Source of the DNA: Nonomuraea sp. NBC_00507
GTDB taxonomy: Bacteria; Actinomycetota; Actinomycetes; Streptosporangiales; Streptosporangiaceae
Length of the DNA: 64,000 nt
Direction: 5' to 3'
Assembly (NCBI RefSeq): GCF_036013525.1
Contig: NZ_CP107853.1
Span: 3,472,001-3,536,000 of the forward strand
Shown here: positions 8,440-17,352 of the stretch, in pieces
How positions within the stretch are numbered: the first letter of the stretch is position 1
Layout: the number at the start of each line of letters is the position of its first letter
Made by a program: the position numbers and the translations under genes
Notes under the pieces: generated by a model
The model's input: only the letters and a program-made list of their open reading frames with translations
The model's database searches: none
What the model was told of the DNA's origin: nothing

Positions 8440-9441
8440 TCAGAGCCTCACCAGCATCTTGCCGACGTTGCCGCCGCGCATCATGTCCATAAAGGCAGAG
8501 GGCGCCCGCTCGATGCCCTCGGCCACGGTCACCTCGGTGTACAGGGAGCCGTCGGCCAGCCAACCGGCCGCCTTCGCGATCCATTCCGGGAACAGGTGGA
8601 AGTAGGAATTGATCAGCATGCCGCGCAGAGTGGCGTCCTTGGCGGCCAGGATGAACAGGTTGCCCGGGCCCGGCACCGGCTCGGTGGCGTTGTAGGAGCT
8701 GATCGCGCCCACCATCGCGATCCTGCCGCCGTGACGCAGTGCGTCGATGGCCGCCACCAGGTGGTCGCCGCCGACGTGGTCGATGTAGACGTCGATGCCG
8801 TCGGGGGCGGCCTCGGCGAGTTGCTCGGCGAGCGAACCGGCGCGGTAGTCGATCGCGGCATCGTAGCCGAAGTCCTGCACGAGCTTCTTGGCCTTCAGCG
8901 TCCCGCCTGCGGAACCGATCACGCGGGAGGCGCCGAGCTTGCGGGCGAGTTGCCCGGCGATGCTGCCCACCGCCCCGGCCGCCGCCGAGACGAGGACCAC
9001 GTCGCCCTCCCGCACGGGGGCCACCTGGGTCAGGGCCGCGTAGGCGGTCAGCCCGGTGGTCCCTAGCGCGCCGAGCCACGCCTCGGCGGGAGCCAGGGCG
9101 AGGTCGGCGACGGTGACGGCCGCGGCGTCCACCGCGGCGTACTCGCGCCAGCCCAGGAAGTGCACGACGGTCGCGCCCACCGGGATGTCAGCCGAGCGTG
9201 AGGCCACGACCTCGCCGATCGCCGAGCCGTCCAGAGGTTCGCCGAGCTGGAACGGCGGCAGATAGGAATCGGCGTCGTGCATCCGCTCGCGCATGTAGGG
9301 ATCGACCGACATCCAGGTGTTGCGAACCAGGACCTGGCCTTCGGCCAGTTCGGGCAGCGCGGTGGTGACCAGCTCGAAGTTCTCTGTGCCTGGCTCGCCG
9401 AAGGGGCGGGCGGCCAGGTGGATCTCACGGTTCACGGTCAT
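8440..9441 (-). CDS. NADP-dependent MDR oxidoreductase (prostaglandin-reductase type)
   Basis: A 333-aa zinc-free medium-chain dehydrogenase of the leukotriene-B4 dehydrogenase/PTGR type: SVDPYMRERM, GTTGLTAYAAL, SAAAGAVGSIAGQLARKLG for the Rossmann site, IDYRAGS, and a terminal GGNVGKMLVRL. These reduce activated double bonds with NADPH. ATG 9441 has GGAG a few bases upstream. Divergent from the AfsR-type regulator; its upstream region carries the 22-bp element also found ahead of the MDR gene at 12703, so both are probably under that regulator. Confidence 0.85.
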   Translation of the reverse strand: MTVNREIHLAARPFGEPGTENFELVTTALPELAEGQVLVRNTWMSVDPYMRERMHDADSYLPPFQLGEPLDGSAIGEVVASRSADIPVGATVVHFLGWREYAAVDAAAVTVADLALAPAEAWLGALGTTGLTAYAALTQVAPVREGDVVLVSAAAGAVGSIAGQLARKLGASRVIGSAGGTLKAKKLVQDFGYDAAIDYRAGSLAEQLAEAAPDGIDVYIDHVGGDHLVAAIDALRHGGRIAMVGAISSYNATEPVPGPGNLFILAAKDATLRGMLINSYFHLFPEWIAKAAGWLADGSLYTEVTVAEGIERAPSAFMDMMRGGNVGKMLVRL

Positions 9442-9494
9442 GGGGGTGCTCCTCACTCGTGGTGCCTCTGTTTCGGGCCCCACTCTTGACGGGG

Positions 9495-9516
9495 GCGCGC
9501 ACGATCGGCTGGGGGT
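9495..9516 (-). repeat. Copy 1 of a 22-bp promoter element shared by two MDR genes
   Basis: On the minus strand it contains CCCCAGCCGATCGTGCGCG and is identical over 22 bp to 12634-12655. It ends 53 bp before the start of the MDR gene at 9441. CCGTCA follows shortly after, as in copy 2. Likely a binding site of the AfsR-type regulator, or the edge of a duplicated promoter. Confidence 0.75.
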
Positions 9517-9538
9517 TCGCTGCGGGTACCGTGACCGG

Positions 9539-12500
9539 GTGCGATTCGGTGTGCTTGGCCCCCTATGCGTATGGACAGACGACGGGCGGCATGTGCGGGT
9601 CCCCGAGGCGAAGGTCCGGGCACTGCTCGCCGACCTACTGGCCCACGAGGGACGTCCGGTGTCGGCGGACCGCTTGGCCGAGGACCTGTGGGGGGACAAT
9701 CCTCCGGGCAACCCCGTCAACACGTTGCAGACCAAGGTGTCCCAGCTGCGCCGCGCCCTGGAGCAGGCGGAGCCGGGAGGTCGCGAGCTGGTGGCCTTCC
9801 AGGCGCGGGGCTACGTCCTGCGCGCCGACGACGTGGACGCCGCCCGTTTCGTCGCGCTGCTCGACCGCGCCCGCGCCGCCACCGATCTGCGGGCGAAGGC
9901 GGAGCTGCTGGCGGATGCGCTGGCCCTGTGGCGCGGTCCCGCCTACGCCGACTTCGGCGACGAGGAGTTCGCCCGTACCGCCGCCACCCGTCTGGAGGAG
10001 CAGCGCCTGACCGCGCTGGAGGAGTGGGCGGAGGTACGGCTGGAGCTGGGCGAGCACAGCCTGGTGACCGACGAGCTGGGCGAGTTGGTGGCCGCGCACC
10101 CGCTGCGTGAACGCCTGCGCGCCGCCCACCTGCGCGCGCTCTACCGGTCGGGACGTCAGGCAGAGGCGCTGGCCGGGTACGACGACCTGCGGCACCGGCT
10201 GGCCGACGAGCTGGGCCTCGACCCCGGACCCGAACTGGCCGCGCTCCACCAGGCGATCCTGCGCCAGGATCCCTCGCTCGCGCCCCCGCGCCCGCGCACG
10301 AACCTTCCCGCTCCCCTGACCGGACTGATCGGCCGCGAGCTGCCCGTGGCCGAGGTCGGTGCCCTGCTCGGCTCGGCGCGTCTGGTCACGCTGACCGGTC
10401 CGGGCGGTGTCGGCAAGACCAGACTCGCCCTGGCGGTCGCGGACCTCGCCGTCGACGCCTTTCCCGACGGGGTGTGGCTGGTCGAGCTGGCGGGCACTTC
10501 GGGCGAGACAGCGACCGTGGCCGAGGTGGTGGCCGCCGAGCTGGACGTCCGCGACGACACGGCGACCGGTTCGCGTCCCGGGGTGCGCCCGGCCGGCCTG
10601 GCGCACCGGCTCGCCGACGCCTTGCGCGGCCGCCGGCTGCTGCTCGTGCTGGACAACTGCGAGCACGTGGTCGAACCGGTCGCCGAGCTGGTGGACCTGC
10701 TCCTGCGGGCCGCCCCCGACCTGCGCGTGCTGACCACGAGCCAGGAGCCGCTGGCGCTCCCGGGGGAGACGCTGTACGTGGTGCCGCCGCTCGAGCTTCC
10801 GGCGCCCGGAGCCGATCCGGCGCTGGCCGCCTCCGTGCGGCTGTTCGTGGCCCGTGCTGCGGCCGCCGCGCCCGGGTTCGTGCTGGACGAGGTGAGCGCG
10901 CCCTCAGTGGCGGCGATCTGCAGGAGGCTGGACGGCCTGCCGCTGGCGCTGGAACTGGCCGCCGCCCGGGTACGCGCGCTGGGCGTGCGCGGGGTTGCCG
11001 ACCGGCTGGACGACCGCTTCCACCTGCTCACCGTCTCGGGCCGGGGACGGCCTGCCCGCCAGCAGACCCTGCGCGCGGTGATCGACTGGAGCTGGGAGCA
11101 GCTCACCGAGCAACAGCGGCTGATCCTGCTACGGCTTGTCGTTCACCCGGGAGGCTGCACGCTGGAGGCAGCCGAGGCGGTGTGCGCCGGCCCCGGACTG
11201 GACCCTGGCCTAGACGTCGCAGACCTGCTGGACCAGCTGGTGGCCAGGTCGATGGTCGAGTCCTCCGACGGGAACCGCTACCGGCTGCTGGAGTCGATCT
11301 CCGCCTACTGTCTGGAACGGCTCGCCGACGGCGACCCCGTCTTCCAGCGCCGCGACCTCTACTACACCGAGCTGGCCGAGCAGGCGAGGCCCCACCTCTA
11401 TGGTCCCGCCCAGCGCCCATGGCTGGACCGTCTGGACACCGAGGCGCCCAACCTGCGGGCCACCCTCGAGCACACCACCGACCACGTGCTGGCACTGCGC
11501 CTGGTCGACGCCCTGGCGTGGTACTGGTACCTGCGCGGCAGACACCGCGAGGGCCGCGCCTCCATCGCCACGGCCATGGCGCTGCCCGGCGCGGAGTGCT
11601 CCAGGACGGCGGCGTGGGAGGCCGGGTTCGCGATGCTGACCGGCGACGGCACCGACCTGCTGCTGCGCAGCCGTGCCGCAGCGCAGGCGCTGGACGCCCG
11701 CGACGCACGATCACGCTGGTTCCTGGCCTTCGCGCACCTGAGCTTCGGGGACGCCGCCACCGCCGAGGGCCTGCTGACGGAGGCGCTGGCCGGATTCCGC
11801 GCCGTCGGCGACCGCTGGGGCGAGGCGGCGGCGCTGGCGGGCCGCGCCAAGCAGGCGATGTTCCAGGGCGACCACGCCCTCGCCGAGCGGTCCGGCACCC
11901 AGAGCCTGGCGATCTTCGCTGAGCTGGGCGATGGCTGGGGACGGCTGCAGGCCTCTGACATGCTCGGCTACCTCGCCGAGATCACCGGCGACTATGAGCG
12001 GGCCGCCCGCCTGCACCGCGAGGGCCTGCGCATCGCCGAGGACCTGAGGCTGTGGACCGACGCGTCCTATCGGCTGTCCGGCCTCGGCCGGCTCGCCCTG
12101 CTGACCGGGGACATGGACGGATCCCGGGAGCTGCATGAGCGGGGAATGCGCCTGGCGGCCGAGCAGTCCAACAGCTTCGCCGAGGAGTTCGCCCGGGTGG
12201 GCCTCGGCCTCGTGGCCCGCCGCGCCGGCGACCTCGACACCGCGGAGCGGCTCTTCCAGCAATCAATGGCCTGGAATCGCCGCCTGGAAGCCGACTACGG
12301 CGTGCCCTTCTACGGGATGACGCTGCTGCTGGCCGAGCTCGGTTTCATCGCCGAACAGCGCGGCGACCTTGCCACGGCCAGGTCGCTGCACCTGGAGGGG
12401 CTCGCCACGGCCCGAGAGGTCGGCGATCCGCGGGGCATCGCCCTGGCCCGGGAGGGGCTGGCCGGGGTCGCGGCGGCCGAGGGTGCCTACGAGGAGGCCG

Positions 12501-12634
12501 CGGCCCTGCTGGGTGAGGCCACCGCGCTCAGGGAGTCGGTCGGCGCACCCCTGCCGCCCGCGGAACGCGGCGACGTCGACCGGATCACCGCCGCCGTCCG
12601 CGCAGCGCTGGGCGGGGAGGCGTCCGTGCGCTGA
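9539..12634 (+). CDS. AfsR/SARP-type regulator: OmpR-like HTH, BTAD, NB-ARC ATPase, TPR
   Basis: A 1031-aa regulator. Residues 1-92 form the winged helix (MRFGVLGPLCVW, SADRLAEDLWG). Residues 98-245 are the BTAD domain. The NB-ARC/STAND ATPase begins near 260 with Walker A GPGGVGKT (287-294) and Walker B LLLVLDNCEHV. From about 600 to the end are TPR helices. STAND proteins act as ATP-driven, signal-gated activators. GTG 9539 starts exactly at the domain; a TACCGT -10-like hexamer lies seven bases upstream. The gene sits between two MDR oxidoreductase genes with identical upstream elements, which are its probable targets. Confidence 0.9.
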   Translation: MRFGVLGPLCVWTDDGRHVRVPEAKVRALLADLLAHEGRPVSADRLAEDLWGDNPPGNPVNTLQTKVSQLRRALEQAEPGGRELVAFQARGYVLRADDVDAARFVALLDRARAATDLRAKAELLADALALWRGPAYADFGDEEFARTAATRLEEQRLTALEEWAEVRLELGEHSLVTDELGELVAAHPLRERLRAAHLRALYRSGRQAEALAGYDDLRHRLADELGLDPGPELAALHQAILRQDPSLAPPRPRTNLPAPLTGLIGRELPVAEVGALLGSARLVTLTGPGGVGKTRLALAVADLAVDAFPDGVWLVELAGTSGETATVAEVVAAELDVRDDTATGSRPGVRPAGLAHRLADALRGRRLLLVLDNCEHVVEPVAELVDLLLRAAPDLRVLTTSQEPLALPGETLYVVPPLELPAPGADPALAASVRLFVARAAAAAPGFVLDEVSAPSVAAICRRLDGLPLALELAAARVRALGVRGVADRLDDRFHLLTVSGRGRPARQQTLRAVIDWSWEQLTEQQRLILLRLVVHPGGCTLEAAEAVCAGPGLDPGLDVADLLDQLVARSMVESSDGNRYRLLESISAYCLERLADGDPVFQRRDLYYTELAEQARPHLYGPAQRPWLDRLDTEAPNLRATLEHTTDHVLALRLVDALAWYWYLRGRHREGRASIATAMALPGAECSRTAAWEAGFAMLTGDGTDLLLRSRAAAQALDARDARSRWFLAFAHLSFGDAATAEGLLTEALAGFRAVGDRWGEAAALAGRAKQAMFQGDHALAERSGTQSLAIFAELGDGWGRLQASDMLGYLAEITGDYERAARLHREGLRIAEDLRLWTDASYRLSGLGRLALLTGDMDGSRELHERGMRLAAEQSNSFAEEFARVGLGLVARRAGDLDTAERLFQQSMAWNRRLEADYGVPFYGMTLLLAELGFIAEQRGDLATARSLHLEGLATAREVGDPRGIALAREGLAGVAAAEGAYEEAAALLGEATALRESVGAPLPPAERGDVDRITAAVRAALGGEASVR

Positions 12635-12655
12635 CCCCCAGCCGATCGTGCGCGC
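12634..12655 (+). repeat. Copy 2 of the 22-bp promoter element
   Basis: Identical over 22 bp to the reverse complement of 9495-9516. It overlaps the last base of the AfsR-type gene's stop codon and ends 47 bp before the MDR gene at 12703. Same orientation relative to the MDR gene as copy 1, with CCGTCA again shortly downstream. Confidence 0.75.
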
Positions 12656-12702
12656 GTTCCGTCAGGGTCGTGCCCGTCACCCACTGATGGAGGAGTAACG
12701 CG

Positions 12703-13602
12703 ATGCGAGCCCTGACCTTCAAGCCGGACCTCTCCTTGGATGTCGTGCCCGACCCGGTGCCCACGCCCTCCCAGGCGCTCGTCCAGGTTGCGGCGTTCTC
12801 GCTCAACTTCGGCGAGATCGCCTACACAAGCGCGAACGTCCGGCCCGGGCACGTGCCGGGCTGGGATGCCGCCGGGGTGGTCGTCCAGGCCGCCGCCGAC
12901 GGTTCGGGCCCTGCCGCCGGCACCCGCGTGGTCACTTTCGGCTGGTCGGGGGCCTGGGCGGAGCTGCGCGCCGTGGACACCGCCGAGCTGGCCGTCGTTC
13001 CCGCCGCCGTCGACCTGGGGCCGGCCAGCGCCCTGCCGGTCGCCGGAGTCACGGCGCTGCAGGCGGTCCGCCGGCTCGGGCCGGTGGCGGGCCGCCGCGT
13101 CCTGGTCACCGGGGCGTCCGGCGGCGTCGGCCGCTTCGCCGTACAGCTCGCCGCCCGTGCTGGAGCGCATGTCGTCGCCTCCGCCGGCAGCCCCGCCCGC
13201 GCGCGGGGCCTGCGTGAACTGGGCGCCGCGGAGATCGTCATCGGTCCGGAGAACCTGAAAGGCCGCGTGTACGGCGTGCTGGACAACGTAGGCGGGCGGC
13301 AGCTCGCGCAGGCGTTCTATCGGCTGGAGGACGACGGCGTGGTGATGGCCATCGGACGGGCGGCCCGCGAGGCCACGGTCATCGACTTCGAGCTCGCGGG
13401 CACGCGATCGGCGCGGGGGCGGATCGAGAACTTCAACGTGACCACGCCGTTCGGCCCCGACCTTGCTCACCTGGTCGGACTGCTGGCGGCCGGCGAGCTG
13501 GACGTGCAGGTCGGCTGGCGCGGGCCGTGGGACAAGGCGATGGAGGCCGCCGATGCCCTGATAGCCCGCCGCGTCGCCGGAAAAGCGGTCCTCGACGTAT
13601 GA
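12703..13602 (+). CDS. MDR family oxidoreductase (quinone-reductase type)
   Basis: A 299-aa zinc-free MDR protein: N-terminal GroES-like domain (SLNFGEIAYT, PGWDAAGVVV) and Rossmann domain with VTGASGGVGRFAVQLAARAG. Short for the family but complete. Start ATG 12703 follows GGAGGAG. It lies downstream of the AfsR-type gene but has its own upstream element matching that of the MDR gene at 9441. Substrate unknown. Confidence 0.85.
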   Translation: MRALTFKPDLSLDVVPDPVPTPSQALVQVAAFSLNFGEIAYTSANVRPGHVPGWDAAGVVVQAAADGSGPAAGTRVVTFGWSGAWAELRAVDTAELAVVPAAVDLGPASALPVAGVTALQAVRRLGPVAGRRVLVTGASGGVGRFAVQLAARAGAHVVASAGSPARARGLRELGAAEIVIGPENLKGRVYGVLDNVGGRQLAQAFYRLEDDGVVMAIGRAAREATVIDFELAGTRSARGRIENFNVTTPFGPDLAHLVGLLAAGELDVQVGWRGPWDKAMEAADALIARRVAGKAVLDV

Positions 13603-13722
13603 CCACCGAGCCGTGCTGCGTACTGTGCTGTCGCCGGGCGCGACCTGGCTCCACCCGTTAACTCGATTGCGAGGCACCGCCGGCTCAGGGACCATGGTCG
13701 GTCGACGTGACGAAAGGCGATC

Positions 13723-14706
13723 ATGACACGAGCGTTCCTGCAGCCGGACGATGTGCGCGACCTTGTGGCGGAACAGCTCGGCGCTGGTCGGCGACTGACT
13801 GCGCTGGACCGACTGACCGGCGGCAGCAAGAAGGGCGTCTACCGTCTCGGTCTGGACGACCAGACGACCGTGATCCTCTACGTATGGGCGGCCGGGGAGA
13901 ACTACTGGCCGCCGTCGCCGGCCGTCCCTGATGACCCGTTCACCGACGCCTCTGGAGCGGAGCTGTTCGCCGTCAACCACGCGGCCCTGGCCGCCGCAGG
14001 TGTGCGAACCCCACGGCTGCTGATGCTCGACCGCGGCAGCCGCTACCTCGATGCCGACGTCGCACTGGTCGAGGACGTCGGTGCGGTGAAGCTCGAGGCG
14101 TTGATGGAAGACGATCCGGCTGCGGCTGCCATGCCGCTGTCCAGGCTCGGTGACGCCTTGCGCCGCATGCACACCACGCTCGGCCCGACGTATGGCAAGC
14201 TCGCCGCTATCAACCGCGGCGAGGCGTCCCAGGCCCGACGCACCGAGGACATCATCGTGGACCGGGCGCTCGGCCACCTCGACGCCGTGGCGACCCGCGA
14301 CGCCCGGGTGGAGGAGGCGCATGACCAGATCGCCGGACATGTGCGTCACCTTCGTGGCGCGGTCACGGCACGCGAGACATATGGGCTGGTACACGGCGAA
14401 CTGGGACCGGATCACGTGCTCATCACGCCCGCGGGCGAACCCGTCATGATTGATTTCGAGGGCCTGACCTACTTTGACGTCGAGTGGGAACACGCCTGGC
14501 TGCAGATGCGCTTCGGCGAGGCATATCCAGTGCTGCGTCCGGTCGATCTCGACCCCCACAGGTTGGAGCTCTACCGGTACGCGCACGTGCTGTCGCTGAT
14601 CGAGGGCCCGCTACGGATCGCGGACACCGACTTCCCCGATCGGCAATGGATGCTGAACCTAGCCGAGTGGAACATCACCAAGGCGCTGGCCGCCGTCAAC
14701 AGCTGA
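13723..14706 (+). CDS. Aminoglycoside phosphotransferase-fold kinase
   Basis: A 327-aa APH-like kinase: glycine loop LTGGSKKGVYRLG, catalytic loop LVHGELGPDHVLI, metal motif VMIDFEGLTYFDVEWE. The catalytic Asp of HGD is Glu here (HGEL), seen in some homologues but a possible loss of activity. Substrate unknown. A perfect GACCATGGTC palindrome (13690-13699) lies 24 bp before the start and may be an operator. Solitary. Confidence 0.8.
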   Translation: MTRAFLQPDDVRDLVAEQLGAGRRLTALDRLTGGSKKGVYRLGLDDQTTVILYVWAAGENYWPPSPAVPDDPFTDASGAELFAVNHAALAAAGVRTPRLLMLDRGSRYLDADVALVEDVGAVKLEALMEDDPAAAAMPLSRLGDALRRMHTTLGPTYGKLAAINRGEASQARRTEDIIVDRALGHLDAVATRDARVEEAHDQIAGHVRHLRGAVTARETYGLVHGELGPDHVLITPAGEPVMIDFEGLTYFDVEWEHAWLQMRFGEAYPVLRPVDLDPHRLELYRYAHVLSLIEGPLRIADTDFPDRQWMLNLAEWNITKALAAVNS

Positions 14707-14918
14707 CGGCGGCGGTGGTCTGGGCCGGTCCGTCGACGGAGCCGACCTCCTCTTCCACCGCAGCCCGACGGCGATCGGCAATTTGTGGAGGACTGCAGCC
14801 TCGCGGGCCTACCGGACGTCGTCGCGGCGACGGTTGCGTCCGAAACGTGCCAGTGCCCGCTGCTGCACCACTGATTGGCTGTGTTCGCAGTCCACTCGCA
14901 CCTGCCTGAACGGGAACG

Positions 14919-16094
14919 ATGTCTACCACCACGCTCGCCCGGCCCCGCTCGCCCTTCATCAGCTGGCTCGCGGTCTCCTCGCTCATGCTGGGCATCTTCT
15001 CCATCGTCACCAGCGAAATCCTGCCCATCGGCCTGCTGACCGCCATCGGCGCCGACTTCGGCATCTCCGACGGCGCCACAGGGCTGACCATGACACTGCC
15101 CGGCGTCGTCGCGGCGGTCGCCGCACCCACCGTCACACTGACCACCGCGCGCCTGGACCGCCGCGTGATGCTGTGCGTCCTCATGGCGGTGCTTGCCGCC
15201 GCCGACGTGCTGGCCGCAGTGGCGACCTCCTACTGGGTCATGCTGATTTCCAGAGTGCTCGTCGGCCTCACCATCGGCGGCTTCTGGTCCATCGGGTCAG
15301 GGCTGGCCGCCCGCCTGATGCCGCCGCACGCCGTCGGCACCGCCACCGCTGTGATCTTCTCTGCCGTGCCGCTGGGCTCCGTGCTCGGCGTACCGGCCGG
15401 CACCTTCATCGGCAACCTCGCCGGCTGGCGAACCGCCTTCCTGGTCCTGGCCGCGCTGGCCATCCTGGTCCTGGGCGCCCTGCTGACGCTGCTGCCGCCA
15501 CTGCCCGCCCACCAGGTCACCAGCACTCGCGTCCTGCTCGACCTGCTGCGTACCCGAGGGGCCAAAACCGCCCTGCTGGCCACCTCTCTCATCGTCCTGG
15601 CCCATTTCGGCACCTATACCTACGTCACGCCCTTCCTCCAGGACGTCACCGGCCTGCATCCCGCAACCGTCGGCGCCGTCCTGCTGGCGTACGGCATCGC
15701 CGGAATCGCCGGCAACTTCCTGGCCGGCAAGGCCACCGCCACACGCCTGCGAGCCGCTTTCGCAACCTGCGGCTGCCTGATCGCGGCCACCACCCTGCTG
15801 CTGCCCTTGATCGGCGGCACAACCGTCGGCGCCGTGGTGTTGCTCCTGGTCTGGGGCCTGGCCTACGGAGGCGTGCCCGTCTGTTCGCAGGCATGGTTCA
15901 TCACCGCCGCCCCTCACACGCCCGAAGCCGCCACGGTCATCTTCACCTCCTCCTTCCAGGCGACCTTCGCGCTCGGCGCGTTCCTCGGCGGACGCGTCGT
16001 CGACGCCTTCTCGGTCTCCACCGTGATGATCTGCGGCGGGCTGACCGCTCTGCTCATGGCGGTATCCCTATGGTCACTGCCCCAATCCCGCTAA
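14919..16094 (+). CDS. MFS efflux transporter (AraJ/sugar-efflux type, DHA1)
   Basis: A 391-aa, 12-helix MFS protein. TSEILPIGLLTAIGADFGIS near the start and the repeated glycine-rich helices match the AraJ/YdhP drug or sugar efflux branch; RLDRRVMLCVL is the loop 2-3 motif A and GDVTGLHP-type loops follow. Probably exports small molecules. The 212 bp upstream (14707-14918) shows no gene; the regulator at 16357 downstream may belong to another unit. Confidence 0.85.
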   Translation: MSTTTLARPRSPFISWLAVSSLMLGIFSIVTSEILPIGLLTAIGADFGISDGATGLTMTLPGVVAAVAAPTVTLTTARLDRRVMLCVLMAVLAAADVLAAVATSYWVMLISRVLVGLTIGGFWSIGSGLAARLMPPHAVGTATAVIFSAVPLGSVLGVPAGTFIGNLAGWRTAFLVLAALAILVLGALLTLLPPLPAHQVTSTRVLLDLLRTRGAKTALLATSLIVLAHFGTYTYVTPFLQDVTGLHPATVGAVLLAYGIAGIAGNFLAGKATATRLRAAFATCGCLIAATTLLLPLIGGTTVGAVVLLLVWGLAYGGVPVCSQAWFITAAPHTPEAATVIFTSSFQATFALGAFLGGRVVDAFSVSTVMICGGLTALLMAVSLWSLPQSR

Positions 16095-16329
16095 GCCGGC
16101 GCCTCGCATCCCGCAGCCGACAGGAGCCCTTCCTTCATCCCAGCTCAATCACACCCGTGAACACCCCACCCAGCTCAAAGGCCGTTTCCGTGATCACAAA
16201 GGATTTGGTCGCCGAGGCCAGCGGCTGGGATGGTCCCGGGAGTGTCGTCTGCGAGTGAGTGTCCGCGGACAGGAACGGGCTCCTGACCAGAGCGGTGTTG
16301 TCAAAGCAGGAGGGCTCGCTCCGAAACTG

Positions 16330-16349
16330 TACCGGCCGACCGGTATAGT
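16330..16349 (+). promoter_or_regulatory. Autoregulatory TetR operator overlapping a -10 box
   Basis: TACCGG (16330-16335) and CCGGTA (16340-16345) form a perfect inverted repeat with a 4-bp centre; another CCGGTA-like half lies at 16352-16357. TATAGT (16344-16349) is a good -10 hexamer exactly seven bases before the ATG at 16357, predicting a leaderless mRNA. Repressor binding would cover the -10. Confidence 0.65.
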
Positions 16350-16356
16350 TTCCGGT

Positions 16357-16908
16357 ATGTCACGACCAAGCTCGAAGGACCGTCTCCTCGACGCCGCCGC
16401 TGACGTGCTGCTGTCGCAGGGAGGTGAGTCGCTCACTCTCGAAGCCGTCGCCAAGCGGGCCGGGGTCTCCAAGGGCGGACTGTTCTACCACTTCCCCACA
16501 AAACATGCCCTGGTCGGAGCCATGGTCGACCGGCTGACCAAGGCCTTCGAGGACGCGCTCGCTCAGGCGGGCACCCACCCGGGCGACTTCTTGCGCGCCT
16601 ATGTCGAGGCGACCATCCCCGAGCGGCACACCACCGCCACGGTGCCTACCGACCGCGTCACCGCTGCGCTGCTTGCCGTGATGCTCGTCGACCCGGCGGA
16701 GCTCGAGCCGTTGCGTGCGCGGTTCGCCGCCTGGCAGGCCAGGCTCGCCGACGACGGCATCGACCCCGCAGCGGCGACAGCCGTACGGCTGGCCGTGGAC
16801 GGGTGGTGGGCGGCCAGGCTGCTTGGGCTCGGCCCTCCTGGACCTGACCTGCATGACGGGACCCGCCGCTACCTGATGGAGGCTATCGACCGTGCTGCGC
16901 GCGACTAA
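16357..16908 (+). CDS. TetR family regulator
   Basis: A 183-aa TetR protein: DRLLDAAADVLLSQGGESLT and the recognition part SKGGLFYHFPTKHALV, then a TetR_C_37-like domain ending in YLMEAIDRA. Overlaps the DUF5360 gene by 17 bp; a TetR next to a DUF5360/YvaD membrane protein is a recurring pair. Likely autoregulated through the CCGG-type repeat directly upstream. Confidence 0.9.
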   Translation: MSRPSSKDRLLDAAADVLLSQGGESLTLEAVAKRAGVSKGGLFYHFPTKHALVGAMVDRLTKAFEDALAQAGTHPGDFLRAYVEATIPERHTTATVPTDRVTAALLAVMLVDPAELEPLRARFAAWQARLADDGIDPAAATAVRLAVDGWWAARLLGLGPPGPDLHDGTRRYLMEAIDRAARD

Positions 16909-17293
16909 GGGCCTGATGCTGGTCACGGATGTCGGCTTCGTGGTCTATTTCGGCGTCACCGGTCTCGGGCTGATCCCGCTGGAATGGGCGTTCGCTGACT
17001 ACGCCAACCCGCTGATGGTCGACTGGAACTGGTCATTCCTCTGGATCGACCTGCTGGCCAGCGTCACCGGGCTGACCAGCCTGTGGCTCCTGCGCCGCGG
17101 CAGGGCGAGCGGTTCGTCACTGATGCTGGTCTCGCTGGCGCTGACCATGGCCTCAGGGCTCATGGCGATCGCGTTCTGGACGTTGCGGGTAGACTTCTCA
17201 CTCGCCTGGTGGATACCGAACCTCTACCTCATGCTCTTCCCCGTTCCCGGGATCATCTGTCTGACGAGCCAACCCGTTGGGAGTCGCGCATGA
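16892..17293 (+). CDS. DUF5360 (YvaD-like) membrane protein
   Basis: A 133-aa protein with four predicted membrane helices. LMLVTDVGFVVYFGVTGL, then DYANPLMVDWNWSFLWIDL, match the DUF5360 family (Bacillus YvaD). Function unknown. The GTG start at 16892 lies inside the end of the TetR gene, so the two are translationally coupled. Confidence 0.8.
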   Translation: MLRATKGLMLVTDVGFVVYFGVTGLGLIPLEWAFADYANPLMVDWNWSFLWIDLLASVTGLTSLWLLRRGRASGSSLMLVSLALTMASGLMAIAFWTLRVDFSLAWWIPNLYLMLFPVPGIICLTSQPVGSRA

Positions 17294-17352
17294 TCTCTCA
17301 GGGCGTCGCGACGGTACGGTGTGCCGAGGGGCAAAGGGCACGACCTGAGCGA

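Noticed and set aside
16137..16231. ATCCCAGC / GCTGGGAT inverted repeat after the MFS gene
   Set aside because: Arms are only 8 bp and about 80 bp apart; expected by chance at this GC content.
14783..16258. Long plus-strand frame over the MFS gene
   Set aside because: Arg/Pro/His-rich shadow of the MFS transporter in another frame.
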